Shown here: positions 49,134 to 61,241 of the stretch, piece by piece
Numbering within the stretch: position 1 is the first letter of the stretch
Layout of the letters: the number at the start of each line of letters is the position of its first letter
DNA from: Galerina marginata
Lineage: Eukaryota > Basidiomycota > Agaricomycetes > Agaricales > Galerinaceae
NCBI GenBank assembly: GCA_023014335.1
Contig: JAECYW010000004.1
Location: 2,790,001 to 2,854,000, forward strand
DNA length: 64,000 nucleotides
Direction of reading: 5' to 3'
Made by a program: the position numbers and the translations under genes
The notes under the pieces: model-generated
The model's input: the letters and a program-made list of their open reading frames with translations, nothing else
Database searches by the model: none
Told to the model about the DNA's origin: nothing

Positions 49134-49935
49134 ATGTTCTCCACACTCCTTACTGTCGCTCTCTTTGTCGCCCCCGCCATCCAAGGCGTTTTTGCGGATT
49201 TCGCAATCAGCTCTCCAAACCTCGTTCAGGTGCTTCATTATCTTTTTGCGCTCTTGGAGCCCCTCTCATTGACCTCTGTAGTGCGGAAGCTCGAAAATCA
49301 CCTGGGAACCCACAAAAGGACCTTACAACCTTATCGTCGTGAAGGCCTCTGACCCTTGTGGTGATGCTCTGTCAGTGCCTACATTGCTATATCGTAGACC
49401 GCGCCTTTCTTAATAAATTTGCAGCGTGGAAGTTGGTGATTTCCACACCACCTCCATAGACTGGAAGACCAGCGTCAAGGCCGGAACCCAAGTCCAACTC
49501 TCGCTCGTCGATGCTGAGGACAATGAGGCATGGAGTAAGACGGTTAGTTGAACATGTTGCGACTTGGGGTGATGCATCCTCATCTCCCTCCTCGATAGAT
49601 CACCGTTGGTGCCAGCAATGACGCCTCTTGTCTCTCGACTGCCGGAACTACACCTGCTTCATCAACCCCCGGATCCGCTGGAACCAGTGGGTCAACCCCC
49701 AGCACACCAGCTGGCACCACTCCGTAAGTTTAGTGCCATTCCGCGTGGATCCTCACTGATTCAACGTTCCAGTTCCGATAGCGGTGACGACTCCTCATCG
49801 TCAGGAATCGCTGCCCCAGTTGGTGCCGCTAATGCTGGCACGAACCCATTCTCCAATGGTGCCATCACCGCCAGCCAAGCCAGCACCCCACTCTTGGCAT
49901 TGGCCGGATTGGTCACAGTGTTCGCACTGCTTTAA
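49134..49935 (+). CDS. Secreted Ser/Thr-rich GPI-anchored-type surface protein
   Basis: A signal peptide (MFSTLLTVALFVAPAIQGVFA) leads to a short beta-rich domain (CGSSKITWEPTKGPYNLIVV ... DPCGDALVEVGDFHTTSIDW ... QVQLSLVDAEDNEAWSKTITVG) of the Ser-Thr-rich GPI-anchored family common in mushrooms, related in look to the Kre9/KNH module. A Ser/Thr/Pro linker (49625-49800), probably O-mannosylated, follows, then a hydrophobic tail (LLALAGLVTVFALL) typical of GPI attachment. Five exons, stop at 49935. Expected location is the cell wall or plasma membrane. Confidence 0.87.
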
Positions 49936-50704
49936 TGATACCCTTTCTTCAACGAATGTCGACTCAAGTGTTCGGTTGATGTCGCGTCGCGCAAGCACTT
50001 AATGGTCGCTTGATTCACGATTTTCTTTCCTTTGCGGGTTTCTCCAGTCGTAACGAAGACGATGATGATAGGTGGAATTCGGCTTTTTTTTGTGCTTCTG
50101 ATTCGGATCTCTGGAGATTTTCTCTTACTTCACAGAGTGTCTCTTGACTTGTTGGCGTGTTGAGGTTTTTTCTCAACTCCTGAGCTGGATAATCTCCACC
50201 CCATTCATCGACAACTCACATTCTGTTGCAACATACCATTTCTGTGCTTACTACCCAGTGTTGTCTCATTCTTAACAATTTATCACTATATATCATCATA
50301 TACCCTTCTCGACATGTCCCCTTTTCGTGATTATATCAACGCTGGAGTCGGAAGGTGAAACCTGGTGGCCGCGGAACCCAGATAGAATGCAAGTAAACAA
50401 ATCCCGGATCTTTCGCAGCCGGGGGCTCTTCCCCGTCGCAGTCCCCGCCACATGATTTGTTTCCACCCGTCCACAGGAGGATTGTCAATGCGGAACTTTT
50501 GCACAACAACAAGTGCTAGTGAATGATAAGTGATGCCGACGTTACAATGGCAATAAACTGTTGAACAATAGATATTCTATAATTCTTCTTGGTACTCAAG
50601 GCAGCAAGGCTTAAGGATATTATTAAAACAAAGGGTAGCTGGCTGGGACTCCTCGTGAGGCGCTCGGATATCATCAGCTCCTATGTCAATAATCCAAAGG
50701 AGTC
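49936..50704. other. Intergenic region, no gene seen
   Basis: This lies between the convergent GPI-type protein gene and the Wss1-type protease gene. Nothing conserved is visible apart from likely 3' UTRs. Confidence 0.5.
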
Positions 50705-52636
50705 TCATCCAGGTTGCCTCCAAACCTGCTGGCTGCGAGGTGTATCACAAGCAGCACACAAGGTATGGTCTGACTGATTTTCTCTGTAGATGGATTAGGC
50801 ATCGAAGAACATCGGCAAAAAAGGTGCGTACAAAGTGCAGATAAGACAGCTCCAGACATCTTCATTCGATTTGGCTGGTGGAATAGGCTTCGTTAACTTC
50901 AAGTTCGACTTGCGTTCAGTGGTAGGCCTTGAGCCCAATGTTCGTCCGCCACTTTTCAAAGGTGCCATTCCAAGCGATTCTTTCTTCCGAAGATCGATCT
51001 CAGTTTGGACCATCTTGCCCAAGCCGAGATTGCTTGATACCTTGGAGCCTCCACCTTTTTCGGATGACAGAGTTGCCTTTCTCTTGCCATTGTTTGAGGA
51101 TGCCAAACTCGAGGATCCAGTCGTGAAAGTAGAACCAGAAGCAACTGGCACATCACACGCTCCTGTACCATCATCATCATCAGAAATATCTATGACATCT
51201 GTCATGGGCTGCGTCGATCCACTAGGCTGATTTCTGCCGTCGAAATTGAAATCGTTCTGGTACTGTGTCCATGAGAAACCAGATCCTATTTTTTGGTTAG
51301 GCTCGTCGCCTTGCTCTGCGTCTAGAAGCGCCTGGCGCCTTTCAGCATCTGTCTCTGAGACAAATTCGACTTCATCGTCAGAATCTTCACCGTCACTTGG
51401 AAGCTTGGACGTGGTAGTCGATGCACCTAAAAAGAATTAATACATGACATGTAGACTTTGAGAATTGTCAGACCTTGTGCATCACGCTGCAGCCCCAAAA
51501 GTCGGCGTTCAGCCGCAAGTGCTCTTTCTTCCCGGGCACGTTTGCTAAAGAGATCTTGAGAAAGGAACAAAAAGAATATCAATACCGGTGTGCAAGCTTA
51601 CCTGGCCGCGTGTTTGCCAAACCCTGTTCCGTTACCATTATCGGCCAAGGCCATACCTTCTCCAACAAACGCATATTTTGAAGTGACTCGAGCACCAGAC
51701 TTTCTCTTTTTCGCAGTCTGGGCTCCAGTGTGCAGAGATGGAACCACCTCGCGCCGTTTGCCTCGTGCATTCTGACGCCGACGACGCGCAGTGGGCCGGG
51801 CTCGAGATTGGGCTCCTCCACACTGCGGGGCGTTGTTTTAAAAAGAGGTAATTTTTCTGGGTTAACGAAGCATACCATATATTCTGGGAATTCGCCTGCC
51901 TCCAGACCTTCTTCTCCAACTCGAGCAGAGTCTCGGAGCCTTTGTCCAGATGACCAGTAACCTTAAGTACGGTTAGTGATAAAAGATTTGCGACAAGTAA
52001 AATCACTTCTACCATCTCCGTAGTAGCCCCGGTCCTGTAATTGGCGAACCTCGACTCTGAGACGCGACCAGAGGGCCTGAAAAGCTGGACCATGATTCAT
52101 GTGCTAATGAGCTATTTCAGCATTAAAGAAGCGTTTATACGCTGTAAATGCACCTTAATGTGCGCCAGCTAATGGCAACAAATTAGCTGATATATTCGAT
52201 GAAGTATGGCACTTGACGAACTTCGTGGCATAGTGTGCTCATCAGCCAGTAGTTGGGGTAGAATGAGCCATCTGAGCGCCTTAACACCAACTCTGTAAGC
52301 ATCTGTAAGCGACGGGCAACTCTTATACGCAAAGACACGCACCTACAGTCTCTCCGCTATTCCAGTTTCTTCCAGCGAACACTTGGTTGTACTCATACTG
52401 CCACAGGTTTGAATTAAGCCAACCAACAATGGCCGATAAACAGGCGAGAAGCCCACCTCTTCGAAGCTGTTGACTGCAAAACCGTGTGCCTTCATGATTG
52501 GTCTGACTTGAGCTGCAAGGGCTCGTAGTAGCTTGCGCGCTTCATCTTCGTCCTCTTCATTCGATTTCAACGCAGTTATGAAGTTGATGTGGGCATTTGG
52601 GTTCGCCTCTTTCTCATTGAGCCTAAGGTGCACCAT
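50705..52636 (-). CDS. WSS1: WLM-domain metalloprotease, Wss1-like (DNA-protein crosslink repair)
   Basis: The protein resembles Wss1, a SUMO-directed protease that degrades DNA-protein crosslinks with Cdc48. From the ATG at 52636 the WLM domain contains VQ..PIMKAHGF, NWNSGETVELVLR and the zinc site HELAHIKHMNHGPAFQALW (HExxH plus a third His; near 52090-52240). A basic linker follows, with RRRRQN. Then comes an acidic SUMO-interacting motif, DVIDISDDDD (near 51195). The C-terminal RanBP2-type zinc finger is split by the last intron: WSCLICTL is joined to ENQSDHTLCAACDTPR (near 50730-50850). The stop is at 50705. If that intron is retained, the finger is lost. The domain set is complete, so function is inferred with good confidence. 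Confidence 0.9.
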
Positions 52637-53087
52637 TTTAGTGGTAAAACGCGTATTTCTCGTCGATTTATGCGGTTATGGCGACTTTATTGTCGAAGTG
52701 TCAGCTCAAGGATGTTTGAACTTTGAAGACAGGTTGGGTCGCGTTCCTATTCATTAAGTACCACGTGACCAACGGTGGACGTTATCCTGAACATTTGACA
52801 TTTCCAGCATTGATCATGAAAATGCAATGATTTTTGTATCCCGATAAATTACAAGAGTTGAGTAAATGTCGAAAGAGAAAACTGGTAATACAGGCAGCAA
52901 TGTCCAGGAGCAGCGGGAGACAGTTCGAAGCAGTGTGTTGTAGTTGCCAAATCTATACTGTGCGATTTCAGACTCGAAGGAAGGGAAAGCTACAGGTATA
53001 TTATAACGGGGATGTGGTGATAGCACCACAAACAGACGGGGACAAGGAATCTCAGTCGCTGGCTGGGCGTTACCCTGACCAAAACAA
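52637..53087. other. Intergenic region, no gene seen
   Basis: This lies between the F-box gene's stop and the protease gene's start, both on the minus strand. It should hold the protease promoter. A plus-strand frame near 52834 overlaps the F-box gene and shows no family features. Confidence 0.5.
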
Positions 53088-54698
53088 TTATCGACTGGCA
53101 CACAACTTCCTCCTGAAGAAAAATGTCCTGGGTCGTGCTCTGGCTGGTTTTCTCGGAATGACATCGACGATGAATGCATCTGTCCATACCGCGCGATGGT
53201 ATGAATGTTGGCTCAATTCTTTAAGCTTCTCCAGGTCTTTGTGTCCGTCCATGATTCTCAGCCTTTTAAGACGCACACAGCCCGCGTCGTGGAACTGATC
53301 GTCAATGACGTTAGTTCCAGATGGTAGCCTAGATTCGACCATGTCAGCCAGCATGCTCTGAGTGCTGGACACTCGAGTATCAAAATTGATCTCCTGAAGT
53401 TTAGGACAGAGAAGCTCGTCCTCAACCTCGAGTTCAGTGGCTCCATTAGAATCTGTGTGCTTGCGGCCGGACCGGCGTGTTAGAGAGCCCAATAGCAAAT
53501 CCCCGACCCCGACACCTTTCACTGACAGCTTCACGAGAGAGGCGCTCATCTGGCGTAGGCACATCAGTAGCGTGTCCTCTGTCATCGGGGGTGTGACCGA
53601 TAGGCTGGTGATTGCACATGCTGATCTATCCAGGAGGGACAAGAATGCCGAGGGATTCCATACTTCCGTGGGAGGTGAGGACAAGGAAGAATGGAGGTGA
53701 ACATGAGGCAGCGATGGAGGCAAGTGCGACTGGGCTTTGTCGCCGTCCGAATAAATACGGACTTCGCGCAAAGCAGGCAATATGAGATGGTCGAAGATGC
53801 CTGTCAGGTCTGATGATATGTTCAGAGATGTTAACTTGGAGAGGGAAAGAGGTGGTCGGGTTTGCGGTGTTTGCAATGCAGGTTTGATGATCCTGATGTG
53901 TTCGAGGTTGTGGCATTCGTGCAGCACCTGGAGGTAATCGAGCGTGCCATGTTCCATGGCAAGAGATAACCGAGAGAGGCGGTTCAATGGCAACTGCAAG
54001 AGCGTTTCCGTGTCGGCAAGGTCGTCCACCCAAGAAACTTCGCGCAGCTTTGGGGCAGACGAGAGGAGACGAGTGACGGGGGAAAGGTTTGCAGTGCTGA
54101 TATCCCTACAATGAAACTCGAATGTAGCCAGCTCTGGAACACTGTCCTGGGCCAGATCAAGTGAATACATCGGTGGACAAAGAAGGTGCCGGAAGTCGAA
54201 GCGGACGTGCTTCCAGCGCTTGGCGTGTCTACACAATGCATCGAGAATCCCTTGCTGAGATTGCTCTCCAAAGTCTATTGCGATAGACAGCGAAAGAGGC
54301 TTGTTACGGGAGCGTGATAGCCAGATTTCGGCCGCTGAAATGTCCTCTGCGGGGTCTTTGTAATTGATGTGGAGTGCCGTCCATAGATCAGGCGTCGAAA
54401 TTGCGAGGGTGCGCCAGTGCGACGATACATGAGTGAGTAGGAGAGGTGCTTCCACCCGACTTGGAATAGGAAATTGTTCTGCGGGTATACAGTATGTGAA
54501 GATCTCGGTCAGTATCTCCGGTGGGAGAAGCGAGATGTAGGACGGTTGGGTTGGAGTAGGTTGGGGTAGCGTGGGGTACTTGTCAGGTTCACCAGGGCCG
54601 ATGCGACGAGCAAGTTCGTTGAAGTTGATGTCAACTACTTTGCGTGGAGAATGTGAATACGAGGAAGACGGTGATTTATGCTGAGGGCGGTTTCTCAT
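53088..54698 (-). CDS. F-box and leucine-rich-repeat-like protein
   Basis: An intronless frame of about 536 residues, translated from the ATG at 54698 (MRNRPQHK). The F-box is clear: ISLLPPEILTEIFTYCIP near 54500-54550, followed by LTHVSSHWRTLAISTPDLWT. The rest has irregular LRR-like segments (PKLREVSWVDDL, LNRLSRLSLAMEHG, LSKLTSLNISSD). F-box proteins of this layout are highly expanded in Agaricomycetes and act as substrate receptors of SCF ubiquitin ligases through Skp1. The basic C-terminus (RKPARARPRTFFFRRK) is unusual. The substrate is unknown. Confidence 0.9.
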   Translation of the reverse strand: MRNRPQHKSPSSSYSHSPRKVVDINFNELARRIGPGEPDKYPTLPQPTPTQPSYISLLPPEILTEIFTYCIPAEQFPIPSRVEAPLLLTHVSSHWRTLAISTPDLWTALHINYKDPAEDISAAEIWLSRSRNKPLSLSIAIDFGEQSQQGILDALCRHAKRWKHVRFDFRHLLCPPMYSLDLAQDSVPELATFEFHCRDISTANLSPVTRLLSSAPKLREVSWVDDLADTETLLQLPLNRLSRLSLAMEHGTLDYLQVLHECHNLEHIRIIKPALQTPQTRPPLSLSKLTSLNISSDLTGIFDHLILPALREVRIYSDGDKAQSHLPPSLPHVHLHSSLSSPPTEVWNPSAFLSLLDRSACAITSLSVTPPMTEDTLLMCLRQMSASLVKLSVKGVGVGDLLLGSLTRRSGRKHTDSNGATELEVEDELLCPKLQEINFDTRVSSTQSMLADMVESRLPSGTNVIDDQFHDAGCVRLKRLRIMDGHKDLEKLKELSQHSYHRAVWTDAFIVDVIPRKPARARPRTFFFRRKLCASR

Positions 54699-55988
54699 TG
54701 TATGATAGCTTCTAGGGTTCGTGATGATGCCAGTCAAATGAAATGGCTGCGAAAAGGGAAAAAGAGGTGGTCCTGTCGGATCCTGGTATTAAAAGGAAAC
54801 GCAGCCCAGTACAGAATGGGAACGTTCCTATCAAATCGTGTTGGATGACAGACACGAGGTGGTGGCACACAAACTGGACCCCTCAGCAAAGGCTAGGCAC
54901 CACTTGTCTTTATAATTATCTGTTGGATGAAAAGCGAAACACGAGCTGAGGAATACTACCCCACACTGGCACCGGGTAGACACACACACCTATAGATATC
55001 TGATAAACCAAGTACAAAATCCCTTGCAGATGAACTAAGTAGATGGGGAAGACTGTAAAATGAAGAGAAAAAGAAGACAAAACGGATCGCTGGGACCCGA
55101 TCAATATCGTCGGCGCCGAACATCCGGTCCAGCGCCAAACAGCGCACCAGCTTTTCTTGCACTTTTCCTCTCACCACCTTGTCCCACTCTCACCAATCGC
55201 TCAACGCATACTTTTACTTATAGATCGACGTGGAGTTAGTGTCAAACGAAAAAAGTCGGCTCGAATAGGATAGCAATGACGAAGGCGCGAACCAGCGGTC
55301 GACGTCGGTGAACCTCGAGATTTGACTTCGCTCCTCGTGGAAAGCAGTCAGATCCTCATCGCGCGAAACTTTGGAATTGCCTTTGAGAATAGATACAGCG
55401 ACGGACCTGTCAGCTGAGGGGACTCGTTGTCATCACTCTCACGATGAATGAGAATCATGCTCCGTAGTACATTGTACATCGTAGATAAATTCGTCTTTTC
55501 CTCTCTTACACTAACATCACCGCCTGGAGTGATCTAAGGCTCGCTCTCGAGTCCATATACCGTGTAATTCGAGCTATCTTGAAATGCCGAGTTGCGCCAA
55601 TTCAACACCGAGTCTATTCTCCACACCAACGGCCGTTGGTCGATGCCATACTGGTTACAATATTCACCCTTTGGCAAGGCTCTGCTCAAGAGTGCGGTGA
55701 AGCTCTGCACTTACGACTGCAGACAGTCCGACGGCCCCGGTCCGCATAGCCTAGCCAGAAATGTCGATTCGGAATAAAGTACGGTGATAACAACTCTCAC
55801 TGAGAATTCGATAGTCGCTGTGGGCGGCGATAAAGTCTCGCACGTGTGACGAACATCTCATCCAGACGCGCCCATTGTTTGTCTCTTTCGCTATTTGCAG
55901 GGCCCGAGGATATCGTATATAACTTCCCGTTCTTATCGCTTGTCTTCCAACTCTTAGGATCACACCACTCTGAAGACATTCCAGCCCA
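54699..55988. promoter_or_regulatory. Long intergenic region upstream of phosphofructokinase
   Basis: About 1.3 kb divergent between the F-box gene and the phosphofructokinase gene. No conserved frame is seen on either strand. Its length suggests a long promoter or leader for a highly expressed glycolytic gene, but I claim no specific site. Confidence 0.4.
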
Positions 55989-58900
55989 ATGAAGATTGCG
56001 ATCCTCACGTCGGGGGGCGACAGCGCAGGCATGAACGCTGCGGTGCGTTCTATCGTGAAGTGCGGTATTCTCAAGTAGGTCCAGCCTTGACCTGCTTCAG
56101 CTCCAGTCTATCTAATCCAGTATTCAATCATGATAGGGGATGTGAAATGTGGATCGTCCGCGAAGGGTACGAAGGATTGGTACGGGGCAACGGAGAAAGT
56201 GGCGAAAAGGTTGGCCATCACGTCAACGCCGAAGCAACGCAGGAGGTTTTCGAAGAGGCGAAGCACCTCAAACATGTCGAGCAGCAGCCCGATAGGAACT
56301 TGCTCCACAACTTACGTTTTGGTGACGGTGAATTGCTACGAGATGGGACGAGCGAGTTTGTTGGTGGGCGGACGCTCAAGGGAAGATACATCGTTCGAGT
56401 CGGATGGGACGATGTAAGAGGCTGGTTTTCGGAGGTGCGTGGGTCATGAAAGGATACTCAGGATGTCGTCATCGATACTTCGATAGGGCGGTACTCTTAT
56501 CGGCACAGCTCGGTCGGCGGCCTTCAGAACACCAGAGGGTCGCAAGGCAGCTGCGTTTAACCTCATCAAAGAAGGCATCGATGCCCTTGTCGTCTGTGGT
56601 GGTGACGGCTCACTCACAGGAGCGGACATCTTCAGGTCGGAATGGCCTACCATCATCAAAGCCCTTCATGAAGAAAGTACGCCATGAACTCCGTATGAAG
56701 ACGATATGTTGACAATAGAAATATCGCAGAATTGATCACAGACGCACAACTAGAGACCCACTCGCATCTGAAGCTCGTTGGACTCGTCGGCTCGATCGAT
56801 AATGACATGTGTATGACGGACATGACGATTGGCGCCCCCACTGCACTCCAGCGTATTTGTGAGGCCATCGATAACATTAATTCTACCGCATACAGCCACT
56901 CTCGTGCATTCGTTGTTGAAGTTATGGGACGGGACTGTGGCTGGCTCGCGTTGTTGGCAGGCGTCGCGTAAGCACTCCTTTTCTCGACGCGATCTGTCAT
57001 TCTTATGACATGCCCTTCATTCAGCGGTGGCGCCGACTTTATCTTTATCCCAGAAAAGCCACCTTCAATGATGCCTTGGGAAGATGCTATGTGCGCTGAA
57101 ATTCACCGCGTCAGCTGGTTTTCGTTGCTATTTTATACGTTAATTGACAGAGTTACCCTCCCATCAGCATCGGCAGGTTGGCAAGCGCAAGACTATTGTC
57201 ATCGTCGCGGAAGGGGCTCATGACAAAGAGCTCAACCCAATTCGTGCAGAATACATAAAAGATGTCCTCACAGAGCGTCTTGGACTTGACACCCGGGTTA
57301 CAACATTGGGACATACCCAACGAGGGGGACGGCCCTGCGCGTTTGATAGGATTTTGGTAGGTTCTATTCAGTGCGTCATTTTTGAAGACATCGGTTAAAT
57401 TGAGAGGTAGCCAACATTACAAGGCGTGGAGGCCGTGGATGCATTGATGGCTGCCCAGCCTGACACGCCAACCTACATGATTGGGATCCAAGAAAACAAA
57501 ATCATTCGCGTTCCATTAGTGGATGCTGTTGAAGCGGTATTCGATTTCCCTCTCGTTTTTTTCTCTTTCTTATGTTGGATTCTAGACAAGGGCCGTTGCG
57601 AAAGCAATGAAGGATAAGGATTTCGCCAAGGCACTAGAACTTCGTGGACCCGAATTCTTGGAAGTGTTGCTTGGATTCCGCGCTTGTTCTTCCTTGAATG
57701 ATGAACATCACAAATTACCTCAAAAGAAGGTGATTATTCTGGCATGTGAAGAGACATTTCGCTAACAAGTCTACGAAGAGGATGCGTATTGGCATTATCC
57801 AGTGAGTAAATTCCTCAAAGGAGTATATTTCCTGAAGGTTTACCATTTGGTGGAACGTAGTATGGGTGCTCCTGCCGGTGGGATGAACGCTGCTACCCGA
57901 TCTGCTGTTCGTTACTGCATCAAGCAAGGTCATACCCCTCTCGCCGTACACAATGGTTTCCGAGGCTTGCTGGACGACAACATTGATGAGCTTACGTGGC
58001 TCGGGGTTGACGCTTGGATGGCGCGAGGTGGTTCCGAATTGGGCACAAACCGTGCTCTGCCCTCTATCGATCTTGGCGGAGTTGCCGCGAAGTTCCAGCA
58101 GTTCAAATTGGATGGTATCCTTATGATTGGAGGATTTGAAGCGTTCAGTGCTCTTTTGGAGTTGGACGATGGTCGGAAACATTACCCTGCATTCCATATC
58201 CCGATGGTACACCTACCTGCGACAATCAGCAATAACGTGCCGATGACGGACTACAGCCTTGGGAGTGACACTAGTTTGAATGCACTTGTGGATGCTTGCG
58301 ATGCTATCAAACAGAGCGCCAGCGCGAGCAGAAACCGTGTATTCGTAGTGGAGACACAAGGTGGAAAAAGTGGTTATATTGCGACCATGGGTGCTCTTGC
58401 TGTGAGTAATCCTTCAGTTTTTCCTTTTTTTAAAAAAGTTTTTTATCTGAAATTGGGAACAGGTTGGCGCAAGTTTGGTATACACACCTGAGATCGGCAT
58501 GAACTTGGATATGCTACGAAGAGATGTCCGTTTCTTGAAGACAAGATATAGTTTAGATGTGCCAGGGAAAAGCGAGGGCCGTCTTGTAATCAGGTATGAT
58601 TCGTCGTTCGTCTTGCTAACACAAATATTTATTTTGTGTATAGGAATGAAAAAGCATCGCAAGTTTACACGACGGACGTGCTAACGAAGATGTTGATAGA
58701 GGAAGGAGGAACATTATTTGATGCTCGATCTGCGTCGCTTGGGCACACCTTACAAGGCGGTGTCCCTTCTCCTATGGATCGAGCTCGAGCTGCACGTTTG
58801 TCGCTGAGGTGCATGGCGTTCCTCGAAGAGCATCACGACGTCCTTTCTCAAAAATCACACAAATCGCGTCAGGCCGGGCCAGACACCGCAGCGGTGATTA

Positions 58901-59094
58901 CGATTCAATCGAGCGATATCAAGTGGGTACCAGTGCAAGATATGGTGAAGCATGCGGACATGGTGAACCGACGAGGCAGAGAAAATTGGTGGGGAAGCGT
59001 GACGGATCTGGTTGAGCAGCTGGCCGGGAAACCTCAGTTCTTGGGTGCACACAAGACAGTGATACACGACAGTTCGTTGAAGTTGAAGATGTAA
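55989..59094 (+). CDS. PFK1: ATP-dependent 6-phosphofructokinase, eukaryotic double-domain type
   Basis: The enzyme phosphorylates fructose 6-phosphate in glycolysis. The N-terminal half is catalytic: [56 protein letters not shown] and [12 protein letters not shown] are all present. After a linker ([20 protein letters not shown]) the C-terminal half repeats the fold but has the regulatory pattern: [14 protein letters not shown] and [12 protein letters not shown] in place of [14 protein letters not shown], and SLGHTLQGG. Such halves arose by gene duplication; the C-half carries allosteric sites. About ten introns are needed. The intron near 57358-57415 joins FDRIL to PTLQGVEAV. The stop is at 59092-59094. 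Confidence 0.95.
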
Positions 59095-59234
59095 ATAGAG
59101 GGCTCTTGTAACTGAATAGGAAAACATTGTTTAATGAGATGAGCGTGGGAAAGACGCGACATGTGTTTTGATGTGTTGACACGAGGGTTTGATCACGGAC
59201 AGCACGGCTTGAATACTTTTCATCCGCTGCTATC

Positions 59235-60673
59235 ATGCACGCCCGTCCACAGCTGCCCACCAATTTCGCAAATCCCAACATAAAGGACCACCGTATGTTT
59301 TGAGGCCTTATATTCGCGTTTAGGAGTACTGATATCCCCTCAGTGAATGCACCGCACCTTCCCCCTGTAAAATACCAGATCCTGAATTGCCAAGGCAAAG
59401 ACATCCTCGTTCGTATCTCATCTTCTTTCCCCGCATCGCCGGTTGATAACCCTTCTTTATTCCAGGTCGGGCGGCTCAAAATCGAGACACCAACAGTATG
59501 CCACAACCACTCTTTCTAGGATTATCAATCTGACACAAATTGCAGGAGACCGGCCATGCCTTCATCTTGCGCAGATTCGACACGGGCGCCATCAGCCTCA
59601 CCACGATGTTTCGAGCCGCGTTCCCCAATGCCACTGATCAGGATGAGAAAATCGAGATTCAATGGGTTAGGGACAATTTTGACCTGAGTGGGAACAACGG
59701 CTCGACCAAGGACGCTCACATCACCCGCCTCGCCGGAACATGGGTCAGCCCCAAAGTTGCACTGGAACTCGGACGGGAGTACGCTCTAGGGACGCTCATC
59801 AATGTTGTTGTCGATGCCGCCCCCGATCCAAACGGTAACTACAGGAGGTCTGGGAAGGCAGCAGCGGCAGCAGCTGCCCCTCCCACCACCAATGGTACCA
59901 CCACCGTTACAGCTACCACACAGACAGTGGCGTCAACGACCATTGTGGTATCCAAGCCACCATCTGCGGCAAAGTCGTTGCCGACACCTTCACCAACTGC
60001 CGCGGTCCCACCGGCGAAGCGCCGGAAGGAGTCATCACCTATTCCCTCTCAGAGTAGCAAACCACCATCGAGAGCATCTCCAAGTCCCGCAAAGACAGTG
60101 GTTCGGCGATCTACACGCACCAAGAGCCCAGCACCACGGTCCACAGCTACCGCGCCTCTGACTTCCCTTCCTAATCGCACGCCGAAGGCTACACGGTCGT
60201 CTGCCAAGCAAGAAGCCGCTGCTTCCACGTCGCTAACCCCGGGTGGCTCGGACTTGACGGCTATAGACGAAGAGAACCAGTTGGTAGAGGAGGGCATGGG
60301 CAAAGAGCTTCGGGAGCAGGATATTGAAGAACAGCAAAAACTGATCCAAGACTTGAAATCTAAGCGGGAAGCGGCGAAATCGGAGGATGGTGAAGGGAGC
60401 ATGGATACAGGTGAAGCGTGGTCCAAGAAGAGGGAACGAGATGAAGAGGAGGTACCGCTGAAATTCGAATTCAAGGAACCTGAGACAGAGGAGCGGGCCA
60501 TTGCAACAAACTCCCGTGTCGGTCGGTTCCACATGGAGCCTAGGACGAAATCTTTCGCTTGGGGTGTCGCTGCATTCGCTGTGGGCATGGGCGCTGTGTG
60601 AGTACTTGCTTAACCTGGACCACTACCTTTACTGAAATTGCCTCTTTCCAGTTTCCTGCCCAGCTTCTTCTAA
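59235..60673 (+). CDS. KilA-N/APSES-like inner-nuclear-membrane protein, Bqt4-like
   Basis: The N-terminal domain matches the KilA-N/APSES-type fold of fission yeast Bqt4: GHAFILRRFDTGAISLTTMF, RAAFPNATDQDE, WVSPKVALELGREYAL (59540-59810). A long Ser/Thr/Pro/Ala-rich linker (59850-60250) contains basic patches. It is followed by an acidic coiled coil (LREQDIEEQQKLIQDLKSKRE). The C-terminus is a single membrane span (SFAWGVAAFAVGMGAV then FLPSFF). The last intron (within about 60600-60650) lies inside this anchor. Bqt4 sits in the inner nuclear membrane and holds telomeres or lamina-like partners. That location is inferred from the fold and anchor. An APSES transcription-factor role is less likely because of the tail anchor. 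Confidence 0.82.
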
Positions 60674-61241
60674 CATTTACGATACGGCTAAGAGGCCTCC
60701 GCCCACGTCCCATGTCTTTCATTCGCGCCACGTTCTTGCTATCTTTCTACGCTTCTATCTGCTTTCTTTTTATTTTTTTTGCGGTCCTGTTATCTATATC
60801 TCCTTGCTTCCTCCGTTATTATTACCCCTTATAAAGCACCAGTAATCGACTCTGTATAACATCCCCTGCTCTGCACCACACGGTCCAGCCTGTTAGCGAT
60901 ACACCCAGCTCCTTGCGCAACGATGTATGTACGTAGACGACACTCTATCACCGATTTCGTGGCTTATATCGGTTGATTCATTCCTTCTTATGGGCTGCAT
61001 TTCTTGGCCTTGTTTTATTTTAGTTACTGGGTGTACTTTCGCGTAACTTTAGGAGCTGTAGAATAATAAACGTTACAAGGGCGGAAGACAATTTTTAAGA
61101 CGCCTTGCAAGTTGTCTCCTTGAGCTCACGGCTGTCACGTGTTATGCCTTTTTTTCTGAACGCGGTCGCGGTTTTCTCTTCCAACTTCTCGCCTGTCAGT
61201 TATTTCGAATTTGGTTCGAATTGCCATCTTTGAGAACGTGG
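60674..61241. other. Intergenic region, no gene seen
   Basis: This lies between the Bqt4-like stop and the Kri1 start. It has T-rich stretches (60765-60785) and no conserved frame, and holds the Kri1 promoter and leader. Confidence 0.5.
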
